From Moraxellaceae bacterium (GTDB taxonomy: Bacteria; Pseudomonadota; Gammaproteobacteria; Pseudomonadales; Moraxellaceae): a stretch of 64,000 nucleotides of DNA. A program made the position numbers and the translations under genes. This document shows positions 1 through 9,600 of the stretch, piece after piece; within the stretch, counting starts at the first letter, position 1, and each line of letters starts with the position of its first letter. Under the pieces are notes generated by a model, which saw nothing but the letters and a program-made list of their open reading frames with translations, did no database searches and was not told where the DNA came from. The DNA lies in the NCBI GenBank assembly GCA_030646295.1, contig JAUSND010000008.1:115291-179290 (forward strand). Reading direction: 5' to 3'.

Positions 1-854
1 AGTGTCTCGCCAAAACTCATGCGCTGTGACACATAGCCACCCGCTTCTTCCAGGCAGCGCTTGCTCAGCCCCAGCCAGCGCATGCAATGCGTAAGACGTG
101 CAGTACCCAGACGAATCTGTGTGACCTTGAGACCATCGCCCACATTCAGCAAGCGGCATTCATCCGGAATTTCCAGACCATCAAACACGATTTCGCAATG
201 ACCACCATGTTCTTCCGGCCCCATGATGGGAATGCGGCGCTCGATGCGCCAGCCAGGCTGACTGGCATCAAACAGGAAAGCCGTAAGGCCCTTGCGCTCG
301 TCATCGGATGTGCGTGCGATCAGGATGAAATGTTGCGCACCCTCGGCGCCGGTGATGAACCACTTGCGGCCGGTGATGATCCATTTGTCACCCTTCTTTT
401 CTGCTTTCGTGTAGGTGAGCGATGGATCAGAGCCACAACCCTTTGGCTCCGTCATGGCAAAGGCAGAGCGCACCTTGCCGTCAATAATCGGCTGCAGCCA
501 GCGCTGTTTGAGCGCCTCCGTCTTCAGCACCTTTTCCAGCAGGATCATGTTGCCGTCATCCGGTGGTGCCGCATTGAACATCACCGGTCCGAACGGCGAA
601 CGTGCCGCCTCTTCATAACAGGCGGCCATGCCAACCACACCAATGCCCTGGCCACCACGCTCCTTCGGCATCTGGAATGCCCACAGGCCTTCGGCTTTTG
701 CCAGTGCCCGCACCTGTGCCACCACATCCTCACGAATGTTTTCATGCTCATCAAACGCCGCTGGCTGTGCTTCCAGTGGCAGCACGTGCTTTTCGACAAA
801 GGCGCGCACGCGCAGACGGTAATCCTCGATTTCCGGCGACAGGGAAAAATCCAT
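1..854 (-). CDS. acyl-CoA dehydrogenase, C-terminus cut by window edge
   Basis: About 284 N-terminal residues of an acyl-CoA dehydrogenase, a flavoprotein that makes the alpha-beta double bond in acyl-CoA during beta-oxidation. Translation from the ATG at 854 (MDFSLSPEIEDYRLRVRAFV) shows the family N-terminal helical domain. FAD-site motifs follow: AFAMTEPKGCGSDPS near residue 120 and the W-I-I-T-G-R-K-W-F-I-T-G strand. A GGAG ribosome site precedes the ATG. The remaining C-terminal helical domain, including the catalytic glutamate, lies outside the window. The SDR gene 92 bp upstream on the same strand suggests a shared lipid-catabolic operon. Chain-length specificity cannot be read from the sequence. 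Confidence 0.9.
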   Translation of the reverse strand, partial: MDFSLSPEIEDYRLRVRAFVEKHVLPLEAQPAAFDEHENIREDVVAQVRALAKAEGLWAFQMPKERGGQGIGVVGMAACYEEAARSPFGPVMFNAAPPDDGNMILLEKVLKTEALKQRWLQPIIDGKVRSAFAMTEPKGCGSDPSLTYTKAEKKGDKWIITGRKWFITGAEGAQHFILIARTSDDERKGLTAFLFDASQPGWRIERRIPIMGPEEHGGHCEIVFDGLEIPDECRLLNVGDGLKVTQIRLGTARLTHCMRWLGLSKRCLEEAGGYVSQRMSFGET

Positions 855-946
855 CAGTGACTCCAGCAATGATTGAAAACTTCTGAAAACCCGGCGAGAT
901 GCCACAGGTCATCCGTTAACGCTGCCTCCGGGAAGCAGCGCCGTTT

Positions 947-1720
947 TTAAAGGGTTGAACAGAGATGTCCGCCATCCACTTCGATGACCGAGCCGGTCAT
1001 GTAACGACCGGCCTCCGACGCGAGCAGCAGCAGCGGGCCGTCCAGATCCGTGCGGTCGCCCAGACGGCGCATGGGAATGCGCGCAATCATTTTCAGTCCC
1101 GGCTCGGTATCGAAATAGCCGGCATTGATTTCCGTCTCGATGTAGCCCGGTGCAATCGCATTGACGCGGATGCCGTAACGGGCCAGTTCCAGCGCCATGG
1201 CCTTGGTAAGGTGGATCACCCCGGCCTTGGAGGCGCAATAGGGTGCCAGCACGGCCGCCACGCGAAAGCCGAGGATGGATGCGATATTGATGATGTTGCC
1301 CGGCTGCTTTACCGCCACCAGCCGCTTCGCCATTTCACGGGCCACCAGATAGGGGCCCTTGAGGTTGGTGTCGACCACGAAATCCCACTCTTCCTCCTCC
1401 AGATTGAGAAAGAAGCTGTTGCCGGACACCCCGGCATTGTTGACCAGGATGTCGATGACACCGCCGCTCTGCGCCTCGGCTGCGGCCAGCGCCTCGCAGA
1501 CGGACGCTGCACTGGTGACATCCATGGCCACGCAATGTGCCTTGAGGCCGGCCGCCTGCAGGCGCTCGACCTCGGCCTGGATACGGTCGGTGCGGCGAGC
1601 CGCCAGCACCACCTCGGCACCGGCCCTGGCCAGGGTCTCGGCAAAGTGCTGGCCCAGACCACTGGAGGCGCCAGTCACAAGGGCACGGCGCCCATCCAGA
1701 CGAAAGGAGGGAAGGGACAT
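947..1720 (-). CDS. SDR family NAD(P)-dependent oxidoreductase
   Basis: A 257-residue classical short-chain dehydrogenase. Visible features are the Rossmann motif TGASSGLG near residue 18, NNAG in the middle, the catalytic Y-C-A-S-K, and the end motif YMTGSVIEVDGG typical of FabG-like members. The start at 1720 is chosen because GGAG lies 7 bases upstream. A further upstream ATG at 1741 would add seven residues and has no good ribosome site. It sits directly upstream of the acyl-CoA dehydrogenase on the same strand, so a 3-hydroxyacyl or alcohol substrate is plausible (inference). Confidence 0.9.
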   Translation of the reverse strand: MSLPSFRLDGRRALVTGASSGLGQHFAETLARAGAEVVLAARRTDRIQAEVERLQAAGLKAHCVAMDVTSAASVCEALAAAEAQSGGVIDILVNNAGVSGNSFFLNLEEEEWDFVVDTNLKGPYLVAREMAKRLVAVKQPGNIINIASILGFRVAAVLAPYCASKAGVIHLTKAMALELARYGIRVNAIAPGYIETEINAGYFDTEPGLKMIARIPMRRLGDRTDLDGPLLLLASEAGRYMTGSVIEVDGGHLCSTL

Positions 1721-1750
1721 GAAATTCTCCACTGCAGGCATCGGAATACT

Positions 1751-1772
1751 GTCGCGACCAGCCGGTCGCGAC
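1751..1772. repeat. GC-rich perfect hairpin between HAD and SDR genes
   Basis: Two copies of GTCGCGAC (1751-1758 and 1765-1772), self-complementary and separated by CAGCCG, can fold into an 8-bp stem. It lies between the HAD hydrolase stop and the SDR start. There is no T-run, so it may act as a transcript-stabilising or Rho-related structure rather than an intrinsic terminator. Confidence 0.45.
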
Positions 1773-1856
1773 CCGCAGAGAGCTTAAGGGAGGGCGGCAG
1801 AAATTGCCATGCCCGCACAGGACAGGCGGGTTGACCGCCAGAGACTGCCCGCCGGC

Positions 1857-2573
1857 TCAGGCGCCGGCCAGACGGCGGATGACCGGCACCAGCTCATCAA
1901 AGCCGGTAATTTCGGCGTCGGCTGGCGGCAGGTCTGGCCAGACCTGATCGGTGAAATTCACCCAGACCGTACGCATGCCCACACCGGCAGCGGCAGCAAT
2001 GTCCTGCTCGGGATGATCGCCAACATGAATGGCTTGTGTCGGCGTCACACCGGAGGCCGCCAACGCCGCCAGATAGATGCGCGGGTCCGGCTTGGCGGCA
2101 CCGACACTGGCGGCCGAAAAGTGGCCACTGAAGAGATGCCCCAGGCCAACACGCTGAATGTCGGCGTTCCCGTTGCTGAGCGCGCAAAGCCGGAAATCCC
2201 TGCCGAGCACTGTCAGCGCCTCCAGCGCCCCGGGGAAATATTCCACGGTGTTGCGCCCGGCATAAAACACGTCGAAGGCGTTACGTGCGGCTTCTTCTGC
2301 CTCCGGGGCCGCATAGCCGCCCTCAACAAAAGCCCGGCGCAGCACTTCCGTGCGCAATGCGGTGAGGTCATGTGCAATGTCATGCCGCTCCGTCACGACG
2401 GCATGGCGCAACCGCGAGAACTCGCGGAAATCAAAGCGCGCCACAAACCCGGGGTGCTCGGCACGAATCCAGTCGCGCATGGTTTTTTCTGCGCGGGCCA
2501 CAATCGGCTCCACATCCCATAGCGTATTGTCGAGATCAAAGGTGATGAGCCTGATATCTTTTTTACTTGCCAT
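1857..2573 (-). CDS. HAD family hydrolase, last gene of the dapF-xerC operon
   Basis: A 238-residue haloacid dehalogenase-superfamily phosphatase of subfamily IA. Motif I is DLDNT near residue 15 (nucleophile Asp), motif II is SNGN, a Lys follows in AKPDPRIY, and motif IV is GDHPEQDIAAAAGVGM. The helical cap lies between motifs I and II. It starts 12 bp downstream of xerC on the same strand. The same HAD gene follows xerC in Pseudomonas-type genomes (established gene order). The substrate, probably a small phosphorylated metabolite, cannot be told from the sequence. Confidence 0.88.
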   Translation of the reverse strand: MASKKDIRLITFDLDNTLWDVEPIVARAEKTMRDWIRAEHPGFVARFDFREFSRLRHAVVTERHDIAHDLTALRTEVLRRAFVEGGYAAPEAEEAARNAFDVFYAGRNTVEYFPGALEALTVLGRDFRLCALSNGNADIQRVGLGHLFSGHFSAASVGAAKPDPRIYLAALAASGVTPTQAIHVGDHPEQDIAAAAGVGMRTVWVNFTDQVWPDLPPADAEITGFDELVPVIRRLAGA

Positions 2574-2585
2574 GCCTGGTGTCTT

Positions 2586-3512
2586 TCACTTGTCATCGTT
2601 CTTGCGTGAACGCGGATGTGCCTTGTCGTAAACCGTTGCAAGATGCTGGTAATCGAGATGCGTGTATATCTGCGTAGTGCTGATGTCGGCGTGGCCCAGC
2701 AATTCCTGGACAGCGCGCAAATCCTGCGACGACTCCAGCAGATGCGAGGCGAACGAGTGACGCAGCATGTGCGGATGCACGTGTTGCGGCAGACCGGCAC
2801 GTCTTGCCTGATGGGCAAGGCGCAACTGGATGGCCCGCTCGCCAAAGCGCGCTCCCTTTGGCGTAATGAAAATCAGGTCACCGCTTTTATCCGTGCGCCA
2901 CTGCTCCCGCAACACCAGCCAGTCCTGCAGCGCTGCACGCGCCTTGCGCCCGACCGGCACACGGCGTGTCTTGTTGCCCTTGCCGGTCACCGTGATGTGG
3001 CCACTCGACAGATCCAGCGTTGCCAGCATCGCGTTCGACAGCTCGGACAAACGCAAGCCCGACGAGTAAAACAGTTCCATCATCGCGCGATCGCGCCACC
3101 ACAGCGACCTTTCCGGCTCGTCTTCAGGCGCCGGCGCATCCAGCAACTGCTGCACCAGATCGACATCAAGCACGCGCGGCAATTCGCGCTTGTGTGTCTT
3201 CAGGCGCAGGCTGCGTGCCGGATTGAATGCTGCCTCGCCCCGCTCTGCCAGCCAGTCATAAAAACTGCGCAGGCAGGAGAGCAGGCGTTGCTGGCTGCGG
3301 ATTTCCAGCCCCTGTTCGCTGACGCGGGCAATGAACTCTTCGAGAAGGAACTGGTCAAGGCTGCGCCACTCGTTCAGGCCGCTGCCCTCAATGAAGGCTG
3401 CCACCTTGAGCAGGTCGCGACGATAGGCAAGCACGGTATTGGCGGAGAGGCCGCGCTGACTGGAGAGCACGGCGAGAAAATCCTCGATGCGTGTCCCCAG
3501 CGCGCTGGTCAT
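2586..3512 (-). CDS. xerC: tyrosine recombinase XerC
   Basis: A 308-residue site-specific recombinase that with XerD resolves chromosome dimers at dif during division. The N-terminal SAM-like DNA-binding domain covers about residues 8-90. The catalytic domain shows the full active-site set: Arg154 (GLRLSEL), Lys178 (GKGNKTR), His248 and Arg251 (HPHMLRHS), His274 (LLGHADI) and nucleophile Tyr283 (TQIYTHL). It starts 8 bp after the DUF484 stop, which is the usual context of xerC in gammaproteobacteria and separates it from XerD or phage integrases. Confidence 0.96.
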   Translation of the reverse strand: MTSALGTRIEDFLAVLSSQRGLSANTVLAYRRDLLKVAAFIEGSGLNEWRSLDQFLLEEFIARVSEQGLEIRSQQRLLSCLRSFYDWLAERGEAAFNPARSLRLKTHKRELPRVLDVDLVQQLLDAPAPEDEPERSLWWRDRAMMELFYSSGLRLSELSNAMLATLDLSSGHITVTGKGNKTRRVPVGRKARAALQDWLVLREQWRTDKSGDLIFITPKGARFGERAIQLRLAHQARRAGLPQHVHPHMLRHSFASHLLESSQDLRAVQELLGHADISTTQIYTHLDYQHLATVYDKAHPRSRKNDDK

Positions 3513-3520
3513 GCAGGTGC

Positions 3521-4210
3521 TCAGGCAGACTGCCGCGCCGCATCCGCACCCAGCAGGGGGAGCAGCACACGCGCCAGCACGTCGCCGACAAAGGAAATGA
3601 ACAACGTATCCATCGAGCTCTTGAAGTGTTCGGCACTGGATGAACCAATCGCCAGCAGGCCCAGCGGACGTTCGTGCTGAACAGGCACCACTGCACAGGA
3701 CTTCACCAGCTCGCCTTCGTGCCCGAAGAGAAACTGCAGCTCGTCCTTGCGCAGCTGACCGGACACTGCATGACGCCCCTTGGCCAGCGAGGGAATCTTT
3801 TCCTGCGCCGCCTGCAGCGGAATGGACTGTGCGGCACCGGTGGCACCACTCACATCAAACAGCAGGAAGCTCACATGTTCGGAACCGAAACGCTGGCGCA
3901 ATTCACGCTCCAGCACCACGGCCAGTTGCGCCACCGTGCGGGTTTCCAGCAATGCCAGAATCAGGCCGCGCATTTTCTCGAACAGCATGTCGTTCTCGCG
4001 CGCCACATCAAGCAGCCGCGTCAGACGCTCACGCAACTCGATGTTGCGCTCACGCAGCACCACCACCTGGCGCTCGACCAGCGACACCGCCTTGCCGGTT
4101 TCGTGCGGAATCGTGATGTCGGCCAGCAGGGCCTCGTGATCGACAAAAAAATCCTTGTGCGCCCGAAGATAGGCGGCCACCTGTGCTGCGTCAGGCAATT
4201 CACTGCTCAT
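3521..4210 (-). CDS. DUF484 family GAF-like protein
   Basis: A 229-residue protein of the DUF484 family. Residues 1-30 ([21 protein letters not shown]) are the family N-terminus. A coiled coil rich in [11 protein letters not shown] and [19 protein letters not shown] follows. A GAF-like domain with [11 protein letters not shown] fills the rest. Its start overlaps the dapF stop by four bases (ATGA), and xerC follows after 8 bp. The function is not known. Constant linkage with xerC and dapF is a recognised gammaproteobacterial pattern. Confidence 0.9.
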   Translation of the reverse strand: MSSELPDAAQVAAYLRAHKDFFVDHEALLADITIPHETGKAVSLVERQVVVLRERNIELRERLTRLLDVARENDMLFEKMRGLILALLETRTVAQLAVVLERELRQRFGSEHVSFLLFDVSGATGAAQSIPLQAAQEKIPSLAKGRHAVSGQLRKDELQFLFGHEGELVKSCAVVPVQHERPLGLLAIGSSSAEHFKSSMDTLFISFVGDVLARVLLPLLGADAARQSA

Positions 4211-5100
4211 CGCTTGTCCTTCTTCTTGTTATGCCTGCTGCCACCCTGGTGTTCTGCAGGGGCCGCATCCGGCAACCGCATCACACCCTCATACACACGA
4301 GCGGTCGGGCCGATCATGATCACCGGCTCGGTGCCGCCGTTCCAGCAGATCTCCAGCTCACCGCCCGGCAGCGCCACGTTCACCGGCGACGCCAGCAGGC
4401 CCAGACGGATACCGGCCACCGCTGCCGCACAGGCACCCGTGCCGCATGCCAGCGTCTCGCCCGTACCACGCTCGAATACGCGCAGCCGGATGTGATGCCG
4501 GTCCACTACCTGCATGAACCCGACATTCACCCGCTCGGGAAAGCGCGCATGCGATTCGAGTGCCGGCCCCAGCGTTGCCACCGGGGCCGTATCGACATTT
4601 GCCACCTGCACTACCGCGTGCGGATTGCCCATGCTCACGGTCGACAGTTCCACCGACTGGCCATTGACGCTGACCGGATAGACCAGCGCCTCACTGTCTG
4701 CCACAAACGGAATCTGGCCCGGCGCGAACCTTGGCGCGCCCATGTTGACCGTCACCCAGCCCAGGTCATCGATACGAAGCTCAATGACACCACTGGCCGT
4801 TTCCACGCGCAAGACATCCTTGCGGGTCAGCCGGCGCTCGCGCACAAACCGCGCAAAGCAGCGCGCGCCATTGCCGCACTGCGACACTTCCGACCCATCG
4901 GCATTGAAGATGCGATAACAGAAATCGACATCGGGACGACCCGGCGGCTCAACAATGAGCAGCTGGTCAAACCCCACGCCGAAATGACGATCGGCAAGCT
5001 GGCGGATCAGTTCCGGCGTCAGCCGCACCCGCTGGCTGACCAGATCGATCACCATGAAATCGTTGCCGAGGCCGTGCATCTTGGTGAATTCCAGACGCAT
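4207..5100 (-). CDS. dapF: diaminopimelate epimerase
   Basis: A 297-residue epimerase that turns LL- into meso-diaminopimelate for lysine and peptidoglycan synthesis. The two catalytic cysteines are visible: Cys75 in [13 protein letters not shown] and Cys219 in [11 protein letters not shown]. The start at 5100 ([15 protein letters not shown]) matches the family N-terminus and has GGGAG upstream. The reading frame stays open 29 codons further, but that stretch is low-complexity and not conserved-looking. A terminator after lysA suggests that dapF begins its own transcript, which runs on into DUF484, xerC and HAD. Confidence 0.97.
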   Translation of the reverse strand: MRLEFTKMHGLGNDFMVIDLVSQRVRLTPELIRQLADRHFGVGFDQLLIVEPPGRPDVDFCYRIFNADGSEVSQCGNGARCFARFVRERRLTRKDVLRVETASGVIELRIDDLGWVTVNMGAPRFAPGQIPFVADSEALVYPVSVNGQSVELSTVSMGNPHAVVQVANVDTAPVATLGPALESHARFPERVNVGFMQVVDRHHIRLRVFERGTGETLACGTGACAAAVAGIRLGLLASPVNVALPGGELEICWNGGTEPVIMIGPTARVYEGVMRLPDAAPAEHQGGSRHNKKKDKR

Positions 5101-5173
5101 TGCGGACTCCCAATCCATTAAGCAGGCCCGGCCGCCCCCGCCCCCGGAAGAGAGAAGAGAGAGGGACGCGCAC

Positions 5174-5195
5174 AAAAAAGCCCGCACTTGCGGGC
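5174..5195 (-). terminator. intrinsic terminator after lysA
   Basis: On the minus strand GCCCGCA pairs with TGCGGGC, followed directly by TTTTTT. It lies between the lysA stop and the dapF start and therefore separates the two lysine-pathway genes transcriptionally. Confidence 0.85.
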
Positions 5196-5244
5196 TATTC
5201 TGCCGGTTTAAGGGGGGCTAGGCCACCCCGCAAACACGCTCCCT

Positions 5245-6495
5245 TCAGGGCAGCAGCGACTCCAGCGCAAACAGCTCGGCCACCGTCTCGCGGCGACGCA
5301 CCACAAAGGCCTGGTCACCATCCACCATCACCTCGGCCGCACGGCCGCGGGTGTTGTAGTTGGAGCTCATGACAAAGCCGTAGGCGCCTGCCGACTTCAC
5401 CGCCAGCACATCGCCCGCCATGATCTTGAGGGCACGGTCCTTGCCCAGAAAATCGCCGGTCTCGCAGACCGGACCGACCACGTCATAGCTGCGCTCGGGG
5501 GTGTCGTCATGACGGGGAGTCACGGCCACGATGTCCATCCAGGCCCCGTAGAGCGAGGGCCGGATCAGGTCGTTCATGGCGGCATCAATGATGGCAAAGC
5601 TCTTGTGCTCGGTCGGCTTGAGAAACTCCACCGTCGTCAGCAGCACCCCGGCATTGGCGGCAATGGCGCGGCCCGGCTCCATGAACACCTTGAGACGGCG
5701 CCCCTCCAGCAGGGGCAGCAGGGCCTGCGCGTAGTCACGCGGCTCCGGCGGCGTCTCCTCGCGGTAACGCACGCCCAGACCACCGCCGATATCCAGATGC
5801 TCGATGACGATGCCACGGGCTGCCAGCGTATCGATCATGGCCAGCACGCGCTTGAGGGCATCCACAAACGGCGCCACCGAGGTGAGCTGGGAGCCGATAT
5901 GACAGTCGATGCCGACGATGCGCAGGCCGGGCTGGCGGCTGGCGCGCAGGTAGACATCCACGGCCGCATCGATGTCGATACCGAACTTGTTTTCCTTGAG
6001 GCCGGTGGAAATATAGGGGTGCGTCTGCGCATCCACATCCGGGTTCACGCGCAGCGAGACCGGCGCCAGCTTGCCCATGCGCACCGCCACCGCATTGATG
6101 CGGTCCAGCTCGGCCTCGGACTCGACATTGAAGCAGGCAATACCCACCTCCAGCGCCCGGGCGATTTCCGCCTCCTGCTTGCCAAGCCCCGAGAACACCA
6201 CCTTGCCCGGCTCGCCACCGGCGGCCAGCACACGCTCCAGCTCACCACCCGAGACGATGTCAAAGCCCGAGCCCAGCCGTGCCAGCACGTTCAGTACCGC
6301 GAGGTTGGAGTTGGCCTTCACGGCATAGCAGACCTGATGGGGAATGCCCGCAAAGGCATCATCAAAGGCGCGGAAATGACGCTCCAGCGTCGCCCGGGAA
6401 TAAACATAGGTGGGCGTGCCGAAGCGTTCGGCAACCACGCTCAGGGGCAAGTCTTCGGCACACAGCGTGCCGTCACGGTAGGCAAAATGATCCAT
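5245..6495 (-). CDS. lysA: diaminopimelate decarboxylase
   Basis: A 416-residue fold-III PLP enzyme that decarboxylates meso-diaminopimelate to L-lysine, the last step of lysine synthesis. Lys60 in CYAVKANSN is the PLP lysine. HIGSQ and GGGLGVRY in the barrel and the C-terminal GPVCETGDF active-site cysteine are present. The length is normal for the family. The small lipoprotein lptM lies just upstream, the classical lptM-lysA pairing. A terminator follows at 5174-5195. Confidence 0.97.
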   Translation of the reverse strand: MDHFAYRDGTLCAEDLPLSVVAERFGTPTYVYSRATLERHFRAFDDAFAGIPHQVCYAVKANSNLAVLNVLARLGSGFDIVSGGELERVLAAGGEPGKVVFSGLGKQEAEIARALEVGIACFNVESEAELDRINAVAVRMGKLAPVSLRVNPDVDAQTHPYISTGLKENKFGIDIDAAVDVYLRASRQPGLRIVGIDCHIGSQLTSVAPFVDALKRVLAMIDTLAARGIVIEHLDIGGGLGVRYREETPPEPRDYAQALLPLLEGRRLKVFMEPGRAIAANAGVLLTTVEFLKPTEHKSFAIIDAAMNDLIRPSLYGAWMDIVAVTPRHDDTPERSYDVVGPVCETGDFLGKDRALKIMAGDVLAVKSAGAYGFVMSSNYNTRGRAAEVMVDGDQAFVVRRRETVAELFALESLLP

Positions 6496-6510
6496 GGAAT
6501 ACTCGAAGGT

Positions 6511-6741
6511 TCAGGGCCGGGGGGCTGTCGCGGACTCGGTTTTTTCTTTTTTCACGGTTGCTTCCTGCCCGGTCGCGTCCTGCCCGGTCGTTGCGGGCAC
6601 CGGCACCGTCACAGGTGCGGCCCCGGGGGTTGCCACGGGAGCAGCCGCCGGCGCCACCGGGGTTGCCGGCAGGAACAGCGGGCCTTTCTGGCCACAGGCC
6701 GCCAGCAGGCAGGCAAGGGAAAGCAGCAACAGGCGCGACAT
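6511..6741 (-). CDS. lptM: small LptM (YifL/LppL-type) lipoprotein
   Basis: A 76-residue lipoprotein. The signal sequence MSRLLLLSLACLLAAC ends in a lipobox with Cys16, followed by the family signature GQKGPLFLP. The rest is Ala/Pro/Val/Thr-rich and probably disordered. Members of this family sit upstream of lysA, and the E. coli member helps mature the LPS translocon LptDE (established). It ends 15 bp before the lysA start, so the two are co-transcribed. It lies divergent from cyaY. Confidence 0.92.
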   Translation of the reverse strand: MSRLLLLSLACLLAACGQKGPLFLPATPVAPAAAPVATPGAAPVTVPVPATTGQDATGQEATVKKEKTESATAPRP

Positions 6742-6876
6742 GGCAGGGTCCGGCAGAAGGTCAGTGGCGATTATACGGTGGTCCCTGCCTTACGGCGACC
6801 GCTTGTGCAGGGTGCGGCCACAGCCCGCCATCGCTATCATGCAGGCTCATCCCCGCATGACCGGACCAGACACCCC

Positions 6877-7194
6877 ATGAACGATACCGACTTCAACACC
6901 GCCGTCGATGCCATCCTGCTCACCATCGAGGATGCCATTGAAGACCTGGACATCGACATCGACCTGGAAAGCGCCGGCGGCATCCTGACCCTGACCTTTG
7001 AAAACGGCAGCAAGGTCATCATCAACCGCCAGGGCCCCACGAAGGAAATCTGGGTGGCGGCCCGCTCCGGCGGTTTTCACTGCGGCCATCGTGACGGTGA
7101 ATGGGTGTGCAACACCACGAAGGAAACCCTGCCGGCCCTGCTCTCCCGCGTGTGCAGCGAGCAGGCGGGCGAAGCCATCACCCTCACGCTTTGA
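6877..7194 (+). CDS. cyaY: frataxin-like iron protein CyaY
   Basis: A 105-residue frataxin homologue that binds iron and tunes Fe-S cluster assembly by IscS. The acidic helix 1 (IEDAIEDLDIDIDLE) and the strand sequence IINRQGPTKEIWVAARSGGFH are characteristic. The start at 6877 gives the normal CyaY length. A very long open frame extends upstream, but it is antisense to lysA and not coding. It is divergent from lptM, and a symmetric terminator follows the stop. Confidence 0.95.
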   Translation: MNDTDFNTAVDAILLTIEDAIEDLDIDIDLESAGGILTLTFENGSKVIINRQGPTKEIWVAARSGGFHCGHRDGEWVCNTTKETLPALLSRVCSEQAGEAITLTL

Positions 7195-7210
7195 TGCGCG
7201 ATGCGTGACA

Positions 7211-7248
7211 GCAATAAAAAACGGGCCCGCAGGCCCGTTTTTTATTGC
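7211..7248. terminator. bidirectional terminator between cyaY and an OMP gene
   Basis: A near-perfect palindrome, AAAAAACGGGCC-CGCA-GGCCCGTTTTTT, extended by gcaat/attgc. It has A-runs on one side and T-runs on the other and serves the two convergent genes. Confidence 0.92.
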
Positions 7249-7257
7249 ACCGGAAAA

Positions 7258-7815
7258 TCAGAAACTGTAGTTCAGCGCCAGCGCAACCTGATCGACATCA
7301 AAGTCACCACTGCTGCTGCCCACATCCGTAATCATCAGGCGCTCATAGGTTGCCCGCAACCCCAGCTGGTCACTCACCTGATAGGCCAGTCCGGCACCCA
7401 CACCCAGATGCATGCCGGAGTCATCCAGCGAGAAACCGGCATTATCTTCATACGAAACATTCAGATAATTGGTCGACACCTTGCCGAAGGCAGAGAACTG
7501 CGCCGTGAACGGAACATACGCCAGCACCGACAACTGGATACCATCGTGATCCAGTGTCTGCGTGAACGGGCCCGTCTCCACCGTGTTCTCGACATTGGAC
7601 AGGTACACAGCTTCCAGCGCCAGATTCTCGTTGAACTGGAAACCACCACCAATAACGACGCGTTGCACTTCATCGTCAGTCACCGAGCCCGGATTTTCCA
7701 GATCAGAAAGATCCGTCTTGCCTGCGGCGCCACCCAGGGTGAAATAAGGGCCCTGCTGTGCCAGCGCCAGTGCCGGCATTACCAGCACCATCGCCACTAC
7801 CAGTTTTTTCAACAT
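7258..7815 (-). CDS. small outer-membrane beta-barrel protein
   Basis: A 185-residue secreted protein. The signal peptide MLKKLVVAMVLVMPALALA precedes QQGPYF. Alternating amphipathic strands separated by short turns follow, and the protein ends in ALALNYSF, an aromatic C-terminus that the BAM complex recognises. This fits the 8-stranded OMP beta-barrel group (OmpA/OmpW-like). Two in-frame ATGs (7821 and 7815) follow one GGAG, and the second has the more usual spacing. The ligand or function cannot be inferred. Confidence 0.82.
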   Translation of the reverse strand: MLKKLVVAMVLVMPALALAQQGPYFTLGGAAGKTDLSDLENPGSVTDDEVQRVVIGGGFQFNENLALEAVYLSNVENTVETGPFTQTLDHDGIQLSVLAYVPFTAQFSAFGKVSTNYLNVSYEDNAGFSLDDSGMHLGVGAGLAYQVSDQLGLRATYERLMITDVGSSSGDFDVDQVALALNYSF

Positions 7816-7945
7816 GATCATCCATCTCCAGGTCAGAAAAGAGCTGCCACCGGCACTTGTTGCCCGCCGCTCGCCAACATGACCAGCATAGCAAGGCGAC
7901 CACGGGCCCGAACGTTGTTTTTTGTTTGCCGCTGCACCCGCAGGC

Positions 7946-9277
7946 TCAGACCAGCTGCTCCGCATACAGGTCGTACTCGTCGGCATCGGTAATGCGCACG
8001 TTCACGAATTCACCGGCCTTGAGCAACGAGGCGCCTTCGCCCTCGATAAACACATTGCCATCGATTTCCGGGGCATCGGCCATGGAGCGCGCCACGGCAA
8101 TACCGTTTTCCGTATCAATCTCGTCGATCAGCACCGTCATCTCGCGGCCAATCTTTTTCTGCAGGCGTGCTGCCGAAATTTCGGCGGCCAGCTGCATGAA
8201 ACGCTCATAGCGTTCCTGCTGGATGGCCTCCGGCACCGGGTCCGCCAGCTCGTTGGCTTTGGCACCTTCCACCGGCGAATACGGGAAGCAACCGACGCGA
8301 TCGAGATCCGCTTCTTTCAGCCAGTCGAGCAGCTCCTGGAATTCTGCTTCGGTCTCACCCGGAAAGCCGACAATGAAAGTGGAGCGAATGGTGAGTTCCG
8401 GACAGATCTCGCGCCATTTCTTGATGCGGGCCAATGTATTTTCGGCATGCGCCGGACGCTTCATGCGCGCCAGTACCGTGGGGCTACCGTGCTGAAAGGG
8501 AATATCGAGATAGGGCAGGATCTTGCCTTGCGCCATCAGCGGAATGATGTCGTCCACATGCGGGTACGGGTACACATAATGCAGACGCACCCACACACCA
8601 AGCTCGCCCAGCGCCTCGCACATTTCCATCATGCGCGTCTTCAGCGGGCGCCCGCCCCAGAAATCCAGCTTGTATTTCAGGTCGACGCCATACGCACTGG
8701 TGTCCTGTGAAATCACCAGGAGTTCCTTCACACCGGCCTTCGCCAGGTTTTCGGCTTCGGTCATCACCGAGCCAATCGGGCGCGAGGCCAGATCGCCACG
8801 CATGGAGGGAATGATGCAGAACGTGCAGCGGTGATTGCAGCCTTCGGAAATCTTCAGGTAGGCATAATGTTTTGGTGTGAGGCGAATGCCCTGCGGCGGC
8901 ACCAGATCCATGAACGGATCATGTTTGGGCGGCACAAATTCGTGCACCGCACTCATCACTTCTTCATACGCATGCGGGCCGGTGACCTTGAGCACCGACG
9001 GGTGCGCGTCACGAATTTCCTGCTCACGCTTGCCCAGACAGCCAGTGACGATGACCTTGCCGTTTTCGGCCAGCGCCTCGCCAATCGCATCCAGCGACTC
9101 CTGCACCGCAGAATCAATAAAGCCGCAGGTGTTCACCACCACGACGTCGGCATCCTCGTACGAGGCCGATACCTCGTAGCCCTCGGTGCGAAGCTGGGTG
9201 AGGATGCGCTCGGAATCGACCAGCGCCTTGGGACAACCGAGGCTGACGAAACCGACCTTGGGGGCAGAACGGGACAT
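7946..9277 (-). CDS. rimO: ribosomal protein S12 methylthiotransferase RimO
   Basis: A 443-residue radical-SAM methylthiotransferase that modifies an aspartate of ribosomal protein S12. The N-terminal MTTase domain begins [17 protein letters not shown], which is RimO-like rather than MiaB-like. The radical-SAM cysteines are in [10 protein letters not shown]-terminal TRAM domain contains [14 protein letters not shown]. The start at 9277 has GGAG upstream. A longer open frame to 9361 lacks support. It is divergent from glnL across a 323-bp gap. Confidence 0.96.
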   Translation of the reverse strand: MSRSAPKVGFVSLGCPKALVDSERILTQLRTEGYEVSASYEDADVVVVNTCGFIDSAVQESLDAIGEALAENGKVIVTGCLGKREQEIRDAHPSVLKVTGPHAYEEVMSAVHEFVPPKHDPFMDLVPPQGIRLTPKHYAYLKISEGCNHRCTFCIIPSMRGDLASRPIGSVMTEAENLAKAGVKELLVISQDTSAYGVDLKYKLDFWGGRPLKTRMMEMCEALGELGVWVRLHYVYPYPHVDDIIPLMAQGKILPYLDIPFQHGSPTVLARMKRPAHAENTLARIKKWREICPELTIRSTFIVGFPGETEAEFQELLDWLKEADLDRVGCFPYSPVEGAKANELADPVPEAIQQERYERFMQLAAEISAARLQKKIGREMTVLIDEIDTENGIAVARSMADAPEIDGNVFIEGEGASLLKAGEFVNVRITDADEYDLYAEQLV

Positions 9278-9600
9278 GTACGGAAACTCCGGGGGCTGGG
9301 GCGGGAAAGCCGCCTGTGCAAAAAGCGCGCAATTGTACTGCCGACAGGCCGGGGCAGCCACCGGAACCGGTGCACCAGCACGAACCCGTCATTTGCACCA
9401 AAATGGGACTACAATCAATTATTGCACCAAAAACGAACCGTGCGCATGGTAGAAGCCCGGGCGTGGATGGTGTCGCAGCACGACAAGGGCGGGCTGCCGG
9501 TGCCATTCCTGCCAGCTGGTGCGGTTCTTGCTTAAGCCCTTGCATAGTACGCCAACCGGCCACGGCCGGACCGGCCCACCCCATATGACGGCAGATCTAC
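9278..9600. other. rimO-glnL divergent regulatory region
   Basis: A 323-bp stretch without a gene between two divergent genes. It holds three TGCACCA boxes (see the separate entry) and an isolated TACAAT. Short open frames here have no ribosome site or family signal. Confidence 0.7.
9371..9429 (+). promoter_or_regulatory. NtrC-like boxes upstream of glnL-glnG
   Basis: TGCACCA occurs at 9371, 9394 and 9423. The middle copy reads TGCACCAAAATGGGACT, which differs from the palindromic NtrC consensus TGCACCAAAATGGTGCA at three positions. The outer copies share TGCACCAnnACGAACCnGT with each other. NtrC sites at the glnL promoter are known in enterics and mediate autoregulation. Their role here is inferred. 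Confidence 0.6.

Noticed and set aside
5509..6876. Continuous plus-strand open frame running into cyaY
   Set aside because: It is antisense to lysA and lptM, and its composition reflects their codon bias. CyaY homology begins only at 6877.
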